Assembly: GCA_020809705.1 (NCBI GenBank)
Contig: CP085825.1
Span: forward strand, 4,650,001-4,714,000
Source: Calonectria ilicicola
Taxonomy: Eukaryota > Ascomycota > Sordariomycetes > Hypocreales > Nectriaceae
Direction of reading: 5' to 3'
Length of the DNA: 64,000 nucleotides
Shown here: piece by piece, positions 22,463 to 33,278 of the stretch
How positions within the stretch are numbered: the stretch's first letter is position 1
How the letters are laid out: each line of letters starts with the position of its first letter
The notes under the pieces: model-generated
What the model was told of the DNA's origin: nothing
Database searches by the model: none
What the model saw: only the letters and a program-made list of their open reading frames with translations
Program-made: the position numbers and the translations under genes

Positions 22463-24373
22463 TCATTCTCCCAAAGGAGCACTGGGGAACTCGACCCCTT
22501 TAAGGCCAAGGATCCGTTTTACACCCAACCACAACTCAAACGCCTCTAGTTTAATCTCAACACGAAGAAAACCGATCCAGGCAGCAAAAATCCGCAATGC
22601 GTTGGGAGGCCACAGAGACGACCCGCGACGGGCAATCTCCTCCAGTTGCTCATGAAAGACGGTGCGTGTGCAGTACCGGGCCAGAATCATAAATGTACGA
22701 ATCGGACCTTGCTGTGTCTGCAAGTTCTCATCAAGGCTGCGTGTAAGATCGTTTGTTTTGAGAATTAACAAAATGATTCGTGGGACGCGACCAAGTAGAC
22801 CAACAAGATCGACAATTAGACCTTCTTGAAGCTGCCCAGACATGGACTTCTCTTCATCCGTGGTGCGAGTCTGGAGGATGGATCCCTCCTGGCTAACAAT
22901 GCTGTAATCTCGTCCAGTGATGGCTGAGGCGAAAAGGGGAAAGTCCTTCTCAGTAATGCCAGCGACTTCGTGAGCGTACTTCTTCATGCGGTCCATATCT
23001 CCATCAATGACGGCAAGCCACATCTTCGCGTATGATCTTCGAAGGGGAAGGTCAATGTCGCGATAGAGACCATGGTCGTAAAGAATGACGTCAAAGTTGG
23101 GTCCACGGCCCAGACCACGACGAGAAGTATTTTTGCGGATGGCAATGTTTCCACCATGGGGGTCACAGTGCAGAGGCGCATTGTTGCCGAAAATCATTTC
23201 GTTGAAAATACGGGCGAGTGTGGCGGAAACTTCATCACGATCGATACCATTCTTATCCAGGTATTCGAGGTCGTCAAGACGGTGTCCAGACTCACAAGCC
23301 ATTACCAGTATGCGCTTCTTAGCCCAGAGTACCTCGGGAATTACAAGGGGGAGCTCTGGAATCTTGGCGAAGTGTTCCTTCATACGACGGGCATTAAGCG
23401 CTTCCTCTTGGAAGTCGAGTTCCTTTGGCAGAGATACATCCATCTCAGCAGAAAGCCACTCGAGATCGTACTCTGGGAAGAACCGCTTCAGCGTTGAAAA
23501 CGTATATCTAGTGAGAGCAAGGTCTAACGGAGCCCATGCTTCCAGCTCTGGATGCTGGACCTTGACTGCGACCTTTCGGCCAGAATCCTTGATGGTTGCC
23601 AAATGTACCTGTGCCAAGGACGCTGCGCCAATAGGCTCGCTTGCGAATTCGGAAAAGAAATCCCACAGGTCATCTCCTGTATCTCGTCGAAACATGTCCT
23701 GGACAGAATCAAAGGAGGAAACCGGGCACTTGTCTTGTAGCGGAATGAATGTCGTTGTCCACTCTGGCGGCAGGAGGTAGTTCATGGCACTCTATGACAA
23801 CATGCGGTTAGCCAAGTTCCATCTTAAAAATGGGGTTCTGAGAAATATACCAAGTGTTGACCAAGCTTGATGAAAATACCGCCGTTCTTTTCCAAGACAA
23901 CCAAGGTGCGCTCCGCACAACGCTTGTGGCACGAATTTAATAGGCTGTCTTGTTCAGCCTGGTCGCTGGTTGAGGCTCTCGCATTCAACGTAGTTCGATA
24001 ACTGCGGCGTCATTAGCCAAAGTCAATGCGTCGAAAAGTCTCGGGTCGCGTCATACTCGTTGATACATATCGCCAGCGCTGCTGCGACCCTCCCAGTTCG
24101 CTCAGCCGCCTCGTATCCGTTCTTGATCTCATCGGTGAATGCGAGAGCGCCTGCAGTTATGGCTGTGACCGTGCCTGAGGAGGCATATAGGACGACTCGA
24201 CGGGGGTTTGTCGTGGATCCATTGGTCCCTCGAGAGCCCCTCCCGGAGGCAAACCCTCTTGCGCCAGCGCGTTGGAATGGCTTACTCCGAAGCAATTGGC
24301 TCCGACAGGTCGAGCAGGTCCATTGTCGAGCGCCGGTTCGGGTCGCAAAGGCAGAGGTGGAAAATAGGTTCAT
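22463..24373 (-). CDS. MCP2: Mitochondrial ADCK/ABC1 (UbiB-family) atypical kinase, Mcp2/Cqd2-like
   Basis: Exons (minus) 24373-24057, 24001-23851 and 23791-22463 encode 598 residues. Both introns have clean signals and restore the frame as AICIN-DYRTT and KLGQHL-SAMNYLL. The first in-frame ATG is at 24373 and gives an Arg/Ser-rich presequence followed by a membrane segment (VVLYASSGTVTAITAGALAF), fitting the inner mitochondrial membrane. UbiB marks are KLGQ of the KxGQ motif (about 151-154), EPIGAASLAQVH replacing the P-loop (about 208), VAVK lysine (about 233), HCDPHGGN catalytic loop (about 364-371) and LYDHG in place of DFG. It matches yeast Mcp2/Cqd2 (YLR253W) closely through the NYLLPxEW and GRDYS regions. 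That protein is implicated in mitochondrial lipid homeostasis and coenzyme Q distribution. It shares a divergent promoter of about 500 bp with the gene at 24879. Confidence 0.93.
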
Positions 24374-24878
24374 CTGGTTGCTAGAGGACTCAACTGCTAC
24401 AACAAGCAATCCGGAGCATGTGATGCCTCATTCTAGGATGGGGGTAGAGTGACGTGAAAGCGGTGACGGAATCGAGAAAAGTCGGGCTTAGCACATGTCG
24501 ACGATGTCGCCAAGTTTTTCCTTTGGTGTGCCGATTCACCGATTGCCTCCGTCTGTCCAGCTCGCCAATTCGGCATTGGGGCGAACCTCGGAGCCCCACC
24601 ACTTTAGCGGTACGTACCGGCGCCACTTAAACACGCCCTGCATCTCATAGTATTTACCAGCCACACGTGACCACGCGCCCGTGTCAGTACCGCGTCAAGT
24701 AGGCGTCCTCCTCGTCCCCCTGCCCACCATTAATTACCACTCCATTGCCCACCAGCCTGCATTGCAAACCATCACTATCATTCACACTCGATCTCGGCAA
24801 TCCATTCCATCTACAATTCTTAAACTCCTCACTCTTGAGTCTATGAAAAATCAACGAACAGACACAGCAGCCAACAAA
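24374..24878. promoter_or_regulatory. Divergent promoter region, MCP2 (-) and the unrecognised gene at 24879 (+)
   Basis: About 505 bp between two start codons facing away from each other. The right half (about 24710-24830) is C-rich and probably the leader of the + gene. No canonical TATA box was seen for either direction. Confidence 0.5.
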
Positions 24879-25612
24879 ATGCTGTCCTTCGCTCCTACTC
24901 CCACACCCATCTTCACTGGATCTTGGGACCATCGTCCCTCTGTTCCATCACCACTCTCATCATCGCCCGTCCGCGCATCATCACCACTCTCCCCAGTCGA
25001 GAAGAACACACTCCCACAGAGACAAATCCAGTCTTCTCCCATCCAGCCCTCAAAGTTCAAGTACGCTTCCCGTCCAACACGCCCGAATCCTGTTGTGCGA
25101 AGGCGGGAGGAGGCGCAGGAAGGCCGACGCAGGCTCTTCCTTCAGAATGTGCGACAGAACCGCGAGGATAAGGCTTGGCAGCGAAGAGACATCGAGGGAC
25201 AGGTAAATAAACTACCTGACACATTGATCCATGGCTTGTTACTAACAATTGATCTCAGTTTCTGAAGAACAACTACTTGGCTGAGCGAGGTCAGCTAGCC
25301 CATGATGCCCCCGAGCTATCAGAGGCAGATATCGAAGATGCTGCGATATTCGAAGAGCAGCAGTTTGGCACTCTAGACGAAGATATGATGATGGATTCTA
25401 TCGCCGAGGAAGAGGAACTGGAGGCCATGTTTGCATCGTATGAAGAACAAAAGGCCCAGTCCTTCCAACAACCGTCATCCGCACTATCAGAAGACGATTG
25501 GGACAATATCTTTTCTGAGATAATCGCAGACGAAAATAGTCAACCGGGATTTGGATCAAACATGTCAAATCAAATGGAGATGAGTGGCGAGGATGATGAG
25601 ATGCAATTTTGA
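24879..25612 (+). CDS. Unrecognised small acidic-tailed protein
   Basis: Exons 24879-25202 and 25259-25612 encode 225 residues. The 56-nt intron (GTAAAT, TACTAAC, CTCAG) joins RRDIEGQ to FLKNNYLAERG. The start MLSFAPTPTPIF sits in an ideal fungal context (caaaATG). An in-frame ATG 12 codons upstream (24843) is the alternative. The N-terminal half is Pro/Ser-rich with repeated SSPVR/SSPLSP motifs, then basic (RPTRPNP, RRREEAQEGRRR). The C-terminal half is acidic and probably helical (SEADIEDAAIFEEQQ, then an EEEELEAMFASYEEQK stretch) and ends DDEMQF. The intron, strong start and patterned composition support a real gene. I know no family or function for it. It has no membrane segment or signal peptide. 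Nuclear location is possible from the basic cluster but unproven. Confidence 0.8.
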
Positions 25613-25807
25613 AACCATGTTAAAATCTGAGCTTCTGGATTTGTTTTACAGGCGTTGAAGGTACAAGGTCGGGGACAATAAGGACAGGGAAACAATACCG
25701 TGGGAATTGGCGTTTGGGACGATACAATGGATAGGTTATTTATTGGCCGTGTATGACAACCACGTGTAAGGGTATATAGAACCGTGGGCAAATGCCTGAA
25801 TTCAGCA
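25613..25807. other. Convergent 3' flanks of the 24879 gene and PEX19
   Basis: A 195-bp spacer between two facing stop codons, holding both 3'-UTRs. Overlapping antisense 3' ends are likely at this distance. Confidence 0.5.
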
Positions 25808-27566
25808 TTACTGAGGATTGCAAGCTTCATCTCCTGGATTCAAAGCCTCTTGAGCGGAAGGCATATCCCCTACCAAGTCGGCAGGAGGAGATCCTGCTGC
25901 TTGCATCTGTGAATTATGGTCAGTAAGAAAGGAGTGGTAGATGGTAAAGGCCGGGTGTACATACCTTCTGCATCTTGTCTACGATGAACTCCCTGTCGGC
26001 TGCATTCGAGTCCGAATATGTCTTCTCCTCAAACTTTGCCACAATTTCACGCACGACAGCCTGCTGTTCTTCGTATCGTTTTAGATCTTCTTGGGATGTG
26101 GTGCTGCGGTTTTTGGCGAGCCACTCGGGGAACTTTTCGTCAAGCTCTTTCATGGGCTCATATAGGATCTCCTTATTAGTGAGTTGCTCCATCATGCCCA
26201 TGAGCATCTTTGAGAACTCCTCCTCGCTTCCTTCGCCGCCTAGAGCACCGAGGTCACCCGAAGAAAGTTGCTTGAGCATCTCAGACATGAAGTCGTCACC
26301 GCCACCGGATGCCGCCGCCGCAGTAGCTTGCTCGCCAGAAGCTTGCATACGCTCCATAGTTCGTCGGATAGTACTTTGGAAGGATTCGTCTTCAGCAGAG
26401 GGCCCCGGTGCAGGTTTGGCCGAAGGGGTGGATGCGGCTGGCTCTGATTGGCCTTCTGCTGCGGCGATTTGCTTGAAGATATCCTCAAACTGCGCCTGCA
26501 TATCCGGCTAGAAATTTGTGAGATGGATGAAAATTTTAGGTGACGTTTGAATAATAACCATACCGATTTCTCAAGTTCTCCTAGAAGATCAGCCATACCG
26601 GCCTGTAGCTGCTTTGCAAAATCCTCTTCGGAGAACATGTCTTCAACTTGTGGTTGCCCTCCTGAGGGGGGAGCAGCCTTGGGAGCATCCACTTTCGAAG
26701 GGCCAGCAGCGGCAGTGGCAGCAGCAGCAACAGCGGGGGCTTTTTGTGAGTCCAGCTTGACTGTTGAAAAGTCATCCAACATATCTATGAGCAATGGTTA
26801 GTAAGTGTGGGTTTATTTACAATGTTGCAGAGAGCTTACCGTCCAAATCGTCCAGATCGTCTTCATCTGGGTCTGAAAAGTCCTCCTCTAATTCGACGGG
26901 TTTTGGCTCACTGGGCTTCGTATCGGGAGCCTTTGATTCCACAGCTCTTGGTTCGATTGCGGCTGCCTCAGCAACTTTGGTCTCGATCTTGACCTCAATG
27001 ACTTCCGTCTTGACAATCTTACCCTCGGGAACATTTTCTTCCGCAGATTTCGGTTCGGCCGTAGCTTCTTCAACGGCTTTGGATTCGCCATTCTTGGATT
27101 CAACCAACTCCGCTTCAGGAGCTTTGGCCGCAGAAGGTGGTGCTTCGACGGACGCACTCTCAGCCGCCTTTGACTCCACAGCTGATGTTTTGGTGGAATC
27201 ATCTTCAGCAGGTTTAGTCTCGCCAGGTTTGACAGATTCTGCTTCGGCTGAAGCCGTTTCCATAGACTCAGAATTCGTAGGCTTGGCAGATTCTGTTACA
27301 GCCGAGGCCGTTTCCACTGGCTTGGTAAGCTCTGCTTCAGCAGATGGCGTCTCGAGAGGCTTGGTCTCGCTGGTCATTGCCTCGGCCGGAGCTGTCTCAA
27401 CAGGGGCTGTCACCGTCTCGATCCCGGACTCTTCGGGGGCTGATTCTGGTGCGGTAGAAGCAGCTGCAGCGGTAGCATCACTTGTTGGAGCGATTGTGGT
27501 GTTGTCTGCTAAAGGTTTGGAATCCTCCTTGTTTGCGCCGCCTGGCACGTCCTTGTTTGCATCCAT
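25808..27566 (-). CDS. PEX19: Peroxin-19, farnesylated peroxisomal membrane protein receptor, with long N-terminal extension
   Basis: Exons (minus) 27566-26840, 26784-26564, 26507-25965 and 25905/25906-25808 encode 529 residues. Joins are DDLDDLD-DMLDDF, LGELEKS-PDMQAQF and VDKMQK-MQAAG. Pex19 binds newly made peroxisomal membrane proteins in the cytosol and docks on Pex3. Seen are the acidic DDLDDLDDMLDDF motif (about 236-248), the cargo-binding helical region (DDFMSEMLKQL, SKMLMGMMEQLTNKEILYEPM) and a C-terminal CNPQ that fits a CaaX farnesylation box. Unusually, the acidic motif that normally lies near the N-terminus is preceded by roughly 230 residues of Ala/Glu/Pro/Thr/Lys low-complexity sequence with internal repeats of ETASAEAE type. 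The frame across it is open with an ATG in fair context, so I take it as coding. A shorter form from an internal start cannot be excluded. Confidence 0.92.
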
Positions 27567-28486
27567 GATAGCAACTGCCTCACCAACTCAAACAACCCCA
27601 CATGCAAACAGACACCGACACAAGCCCCAAACGCTCGGCGATGAGCGGAGCGGAAGCCGAAGGGGATGCTGGGATCAAGCAAGTAGACGGGATGCTGAGA
27701 CAGTATGATGCACCAGAAGTGGCAAACGAAAAAGCAGCTGTTGGCGCCGTGGCTTGCGGTTGCAAGAATAATGAGCCTGTATTCGTAGAGCAAGACAGGG
27801 TGTGTCGTGGATGACCACCTTATTCACCCTAGCTACGTCCCGACTTAGGGAGCCGAGGTGGCAGCTTAGGTACCTTGGCAAGTACCTTGGCAGGTACCTC
27901 CGTGCCGCTGGCGGCTCACTGGCCCGCGACCATCAGCCATTTGCCTAGGTCAGCCCCTCACTGCCTAGACATTCGATCAGTGAGATCACCCCGCCAAAAG
28001 TATGGCCAGGACAGCCCTGATAGTGTGGCCACAGAGAACCATCCAGCGGGCTCGCTGGGTGGCGCAGGGCGCTGGTTGGCGTGTGCTCCAGGTGCTGCTG
28101 GTGTTGGCGCCACTTTGGGCCCAACGACAGTCGCCTTGTTTGGCATGGCTGATGGATCAAATCATTCACCATCGTTGGTTGTGACGCCCATGTGTAATCA
28201 GCCTCAGGCCTAACCTCTGCCTTCGACCCGGTTCTCTCTGTCTCGCTGCCTCACCCGCGCCAAACTTTCCTTAGCAAACATCGCGCGGCCTCCGTTGCGA
28301 CTTTGCCGCACTGGTTTGATTTACTGCTCGCTACCATCAGGGACGGCAGGGTCTCTTTCCACTACGTATTAAACCAAGATTGCCAATCAACCCCGTCCTC
28401 GTGACGCCTCTTTCGCTTTGCGACCAGGCACCCCGTTCAACCTCGCATTAGCCCGCTCACCGACACAAAGTGCCCAGTAGAGCAAC
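27567..28486. promoter_or_regulatory. Divergent promoter region, PEX19 (-) and UBC9 (+)
   Basis: About 920 bp between opposed start codons. It contains a three-unit 12-bp tandem repeat built on GGTACCTT (27868-27903) and a C/T-rich stretch next to UBC9. No gene was found in it. Confidence 0.55.
27868..27903. repeat. Three tandem 12-bp units (AGGTACCTTGGC type)
   Basis: AGGTACCTTGGC, AAGTACCTTGGC and AGGTACCTCCGT follow each other without spacing. Two of the three units contain the palindrome GGTACC. It lies about 300 bp upstream of PEX19 and 580 bp upstream of UBC9. Confidence 0.7.
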
Positions 28487-29153
28487 ATGTCTCTGTGTCA
28501 GAACAGACTGCAGGAGGAGAGGTAGGAACTGCTTTTACGATTCGATTAAAGGCTTTCTGGATGGCTGGCTGAACTCATATAGGAAGCAGTGGAGGCGCGA
28601 TCATCCATTCGGATTCTTCGCGAAGCCCGCGCGCACCAAGGAGGGCGTCCTGGACGTCAAGAACTGGGAATGCGGCATCCCAGGAAAGGCCAACACAATC
28701 TGGGAGGGCGGGCTGTTCAAGCTGACTATCGCTTTCCCTGACGGTATGTAGCCACCAAGGCATCCCGCGCGTCCCGCTGATGACTGACGTTTCACAGAGT
28801 ACCCCACGAAGCCTCCCAAATGTGAGCACACCAGCGATGCGATTCTCCATGAAGATACCCCCACGGAAATATAATACTGACTTGTGCTTTGCACTGTAGG
28901 CAAATTTGTTCCCCCGTTGTTCCACCCAAATGTCTACCCGTCTGGTACCGTCTGCTTGTCGATTCTGAACGAAGAGGAGGCCTGGAAGCCTGCCATCACG
29001 GTGAAGCAGATTCTGCTGGGTATTCAGGACCTGCTCAACGACCCCAACCCCGAATCCCCTGCCCAGGCCGATGCGTATAACCTCTACAAGAAAGACCGTG
29101 TCGAGTACGAGAAACGGATCCGCCGTGTAGTCCGCGACAACCCAGCTCCATGA
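28487..29153 (+). CDS. UBC9: SUMO-conjugating enzyme E2
   Basis: Exons 28487-28521, 28583-28743, 28798-28821 and 28900-29153 encode 157 residues, the same length as yeast Ubc9. The third exon has only 24 nt. Joins are [25 protein letters not shown] and PPK-CKFVPP. The enzyme accepts SUMO from the Aos1/Uba2 E1 on its catalytic cysteine and passes it to substrate lysines. It acts mainly in the nucleus. The active site is [15 protein letters not shown] with Cys92. The N-terminal basic helix that contacts SUMO and E1 ([17 protein letters not shown]) and the Ubc9-specific [13 protein letters not shown] are present. The start is fixed by the 35-nt first exon (agcaacATGTCTCTG). Confidence 0.97.
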
Positions 29154-30636
29154 ATGAGAAGTTGGTTTCTGGGAGGCAGATCTTTAGACACTTTGTTAGG
29201 GATGTCTGGCTATGGCGTTTGGGAAATACCAAGGTGAAAATAACTGCTTGAGAAATGTGGCAGGGGAATCAATGTGCCTGCTTGGCCTGGACCGCGACGT
29301 AGTGGCCGGTTCCTGTGTCATTTTGGGGGCATTTAGCATGGCATGGGCATTGCACGACAGAATACAGCATGGGTAGAGATGGCCAGAGCCTCCCTACTCG
29401 AGTAGCAGTAGAGACAGCAGGACCTCCAGCTGAGTCGAGTGTCCGAATATGATTGAAGCATCTGAGTCCTTCATGCCCGTTCAAAGCAAAATTGATGATC
29501 CCGGCTTTCCATTCCGTCTCCTTCCCGGTTCCGGCTGCTTTCTAGAATATGAATCACCCCGAGCAGCGTTGTCGGAACCCTTTTTTTCCCCTGGGCGGTT
29601 GAATCGACAATCGGGGCCCCACCACGCACGCTACTCACGAGCAAGCATACGATGATTGTTATCACTTGGTTGTGGATTTGTCTGCCGATTTGCAGTTCGG
29701 TATGACCCAGACGTACATTAGCATGTTACGAGTGCTTGCTTTATCCTCGGATATGGACCGAATGTTTTATCCCACATGCCGATTCATCACACTTTTTTTT
29801 TTCAATCACTGTGGATAGAGGCTGCTTCACCCCACCGCTGGCTGTGTCTCGTGGGCAAAGGGCCGCAAGGACAAGACAAACACCATTAGGTACACGGTCA
29901 CAGCCAACCAACCAATTCGGCTGCACATTGTCGCGCATTTAGAATTGACCCATGTAGCTGGGTTGCCAATTCCTCTCCGGCACACCTTGTTCCCCACACT
30001 AGCACCCGTCAATGGCAATCGGTAGCTCTTATCGATGGCACAGTACCTGCCGGGATTATGTATGGTGATGACTGGGCGGCTCAGCTTTTTCGGACAGGCG
30101 CCAATAAAGTTGGTTGAATTACCAGCCGAAGTCGGCCGGTGGTGTTTCCCTGTGCGGCATCCCTTAGACGCGAGCAGAGCAGTTAGCGGCCCGGGTCTTG
30201 GAATGGGAGGCAAACGGGTGTCCGTGTGCCATAGAGTTGTGAGCTAATCTCGCCGTTATCAGGGTTCCCCAGCGTCTGCTATCAGCAGCCAGTGACAAAG
30301 ATTTTGCACTTCTCGTAGCGCTAGATCGAGGTACCCTCCCCGGTGCCAAGTGGAGGAGGGAGCTATAACCGACACGGCCGAGTGCGCAAGTGGTGGATAA
30401 CTGTGACGGACCTCATTTGTTGTGTCCACTGGCCATCACCCGGCGGTAGCCTTCCGGTTTTTTTTTTGCTGGTGCCGGGCCAATTCTGTCTGTGGTGGAG
30501 TTTTTTGGATGACTCCTCCTGGTTACTTACTTAACTACAAGCGCCCTCTCACACCCTCTTTTCCCTTCCCCTTCTTTTCCTCTGTAAAAAGACCTTTGTT
30601 TCGTCCTGTAGTCTCGTACTCTGCAGAACAGCAACC
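29154..30636. other. Intergenic region between UBC9 and the asparagine synthetase gene
   Basis: About 1.5 kb with no supported gene. The last 100 bp (30540-30636) are strongly pyrimidine-rich and probably form the core promoter and leader of the asparagine synthetase gene. A TGACTCC at about 30510 is one base off the Cpc1/Gcn4 consensus and too weak to call. Confidence 0.55.
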
Positions 30637-32961
30637 ATGTGTGGAATCTTTGCTTGTCATCGGTGAGTCGTTCGTCTACTGCACTCTGTCCCAATGCCGC
30701 CGCGATGCAGCCATCCAACATGACATGGATCTGGAGGGGCAAAGACCCCGCCATCGAATTGCACACCCCGCCGCCAAAACTTTAGAGAGAAAGTTGTCAC
30801 TGACGCAGCACGCGACGAAGTCATCCTGACGTCCAGAAGTTCAAGCCGACCGCGCTTCGACTTGCGAAACAGTATGTGCCGTCCTCTCATGTGGTTGCTC
30901 CGCAATTGCAGTCATTGACCCGATTGTCGCAGGATTCGTCACCGTGGCCCCGATTGGAGTAAGTTCCGTTGCCGGACCAAGCCTCATACGAGCGCAAAAC
31001 TAAATCGCATTTCCCAGGTGGAAGCGTCATCTCCAACCACACCAGTGAGTCAATTGGCCTCTAAGATGCGTCGCACAATTTTTCTGACCATTCGAAAGTC
31101 CTTTGCCATGAACGTCTGAGCATTGTCGGTGTCGGTAAGTCCTCGGCCTCCCCCTCCGGTTCCGGATTTCATCACCTAACCGACTTATACAGAGTCTGGC
31201 GCCCAGCCCCTTACCAACGAAGATGACTCCATCATCCTCGCCGTCAACGGTGAGATTTACAACCACCGTACAATCCGAAAGAACCTTCAGGGCCAGTACC
31301 ACTTCAAGACTACCTCCGATTGTGAGGTCATCATTCCTCTGGTAAGCTTGTCTTAGCGCTCAAGTGACTCATGTCGATTAGTTGGAGACAAAGCTCACCA
31401 TGAACGCCGATAGTACACCCGATACGACACCGACGCCCCTAACCATCTCGATGGCATGTTCTCGTTCGTTCTGTACGACAAGAAGCAGGACCGCACCATC
31501 GCCGCCCGAGACCCTATCGGTATCACCACCTTTTACCAGGGTTGGTCCTCCAAGGAGCCCGGCACTGTCTACTTTGCCTCTGAGCTGAAGTGCCTGCACA
31601 CCGTCTGCGACAAGATCGTTGCCTTCCCCCCCGGCCACGTTTACGATTCCAAGACCGGCGAGACCACCCGCTACTTCAACCCTTCTTGGTGGGACCCCGC
31701 CAAGGTTCCTAGCAACCCCGTCGACTACAAGGTCCTCCGACATGCTTTGGAGAAAGCTGTCCGCAAGCGCCTCATGGCTGAGGTGCCTTACGGTGTCCTC
31801 CTCTCTGGTGGTCTTGATTCCAGTTTGGTCGCCTCAATTGCTCAGCGCGAGATGCTGAGACTTCGCAAGAAGGCTCTTGCTGAGAGCGACATGGCTGAGG
31901 TGATCAGCAACCCTGACACAGGTGAGGGTCTGGTCGGTCTTGACCCCGATGATGATACTCTCGATACCGTCACCTACCTTCCTCAGCTCAACTCCTTCTC
32001 CATTGGTCTTCCCGGATCCCCTGACAACAAGGCCGCCCTCGAAGTCGCCAAATTCCTTGGTACCCGTCACCACGTCATGACCTTCACTATCGAGGATGGT
32101 CTCAACGCTCTGTCAGATGTCATCTACCACCTTGAAACCTACGATGTCACTACCATCCGAGCTTCTACCCCCATGTACCTGCTCTCACGCAAGATCAAGG
32201 CCATGGGTATCAAGATGGTTCTCAGTGGTGAGGGTAGCGACGAAATCTTTGGTGGTTACCTTTACTTCCACGCCGCCCCCAACAGGGAGGCTTTCCACGA
32301 GGAGACTGTCCGCCGTGTCAAGGACCTCCACTACGCCGATTGCTTGCGAGCTAACAAGTCAACCTCTGCCTGGGGTCTCGAGGCTCGTGTGCCTTTCCTG
32401 GATAAGGAAGTAAGAAGAGCAATCCGAACGATGGGAAATACAAGCTAATGTGAAACAACTAGTTCCTCGAGACATCCATGAACGTGGACCCTGCCGATAA
32501 GATGATTACCAAGGAGAAGCTTGAGAAGTACATCATCCGCAAGGCTTTCGACACAACCGACGAGCCCGATGAGAAGCCCTACCTCCCCGACGCGATCTTG
32601 TGGCGACAGAAGGAGCAGTTCTCTGATGGTGTTGGATACGGATGGATTGATGCGCTCAAGGACAACGCTGAGCTCCACGTGACTGATGAGATGATGAAGA
32701 ACCCCAAGCCTGAGTGGGGTGATGATATTCCCGACTCCAAGGAGGGTTACTGGTATCGCTGCATGTTTGACGAGCACTTCCCCCCATCTTGCGCCTCAAC
32801 CGTGCAGCGATGGACCCCCACCTGGTCCCAACAGTCGGACCCCAGTGGCCGGTACGTTCATATCTATCTTCAGGATATTCCCCTAAGAAAAAGAGCAAAG
32901 CTAACTTTTCAAACACAGAGCCATCAAGACTCACAACGCAAAGTACGACAACGCAGTCTAA
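30637..32961 (+). CDS. ASN1: Asparagine synthetase (glutamine-hydrolysing)
   Basis: Nine exons: 30637-30662, 30821-30871, 30933-30958, 31018-31044, 31099-31134, 31193-31341, 31414-32409, 32463-32851 and 32919-32961, giving 580 residues. The enzyme forms asparagine from aspartate, glutamine and ATP. The N-terminal Ntn glutaminase domain starts MCGIF with Cys2 as nucleophile and continues with RHRGPDWSG and NGEIYNH. The synthetase domain carries the pyrophosphate loop [10 protein letters not shown] and the later [12 protein letters not shown]. The 5' part is cut into six short exons, several of only 26-51 nt. Some acceptors are AAG (exons 2 and 5). Exon 2 has a second, in-frame CAG acceptor 12 nt upstream. 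Length is like yeast Asn1/Asn2. Codon bias is strong, suggesting high expression. Confidence 0.95.
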
Positions 32962-33244
32962 AAAAGGGAATAGGTTGGCATGGATATATTTCTCCCTTGT
33001 ATCTTATCTTGGCTACTTGCACCTGCTCGCGGGTTAAAGAAAAGCATCTCTGGAGCCGTTTTCCTGGATGAGAGAAAAAAAGGCGTCTTTGGGCATTGCT
33101 TGGAATGATGATGATTATGGATGGAAAAAAATAAAAATCGAAAAAAGCAAGGAGATGATAGGCTTTGGTTTGTAACATGGCAATTTTAAAGCTATCGAGG
33201 CCTAACTCAATTTGACTAACAAACGCGTGAGCTCAAAGATGCTT

Positions 33245-33278
33245 GTGCCTGCGAGATGCCAGTGCCTGCGAGATGCCA
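33245..33278. repeat. Perfect 17-bp tandem duplication
   Basis: GTGCCTGCGAGATGCCA occurs twice, head to tail, at 33245-33261 and 33262-33278. It lies about 280 bp downstream of the asparagine synthetase stop. Confidence 0.85.

Noticed and set aside
31365..31371. Perfect Cpc1/Gcn4 site TGACTCA
   Set aside because: It lies inside an intron of the asparagine synthetase gene. A 7-mer is expected several times in 64 kb, and the upstream region has no clear copy.
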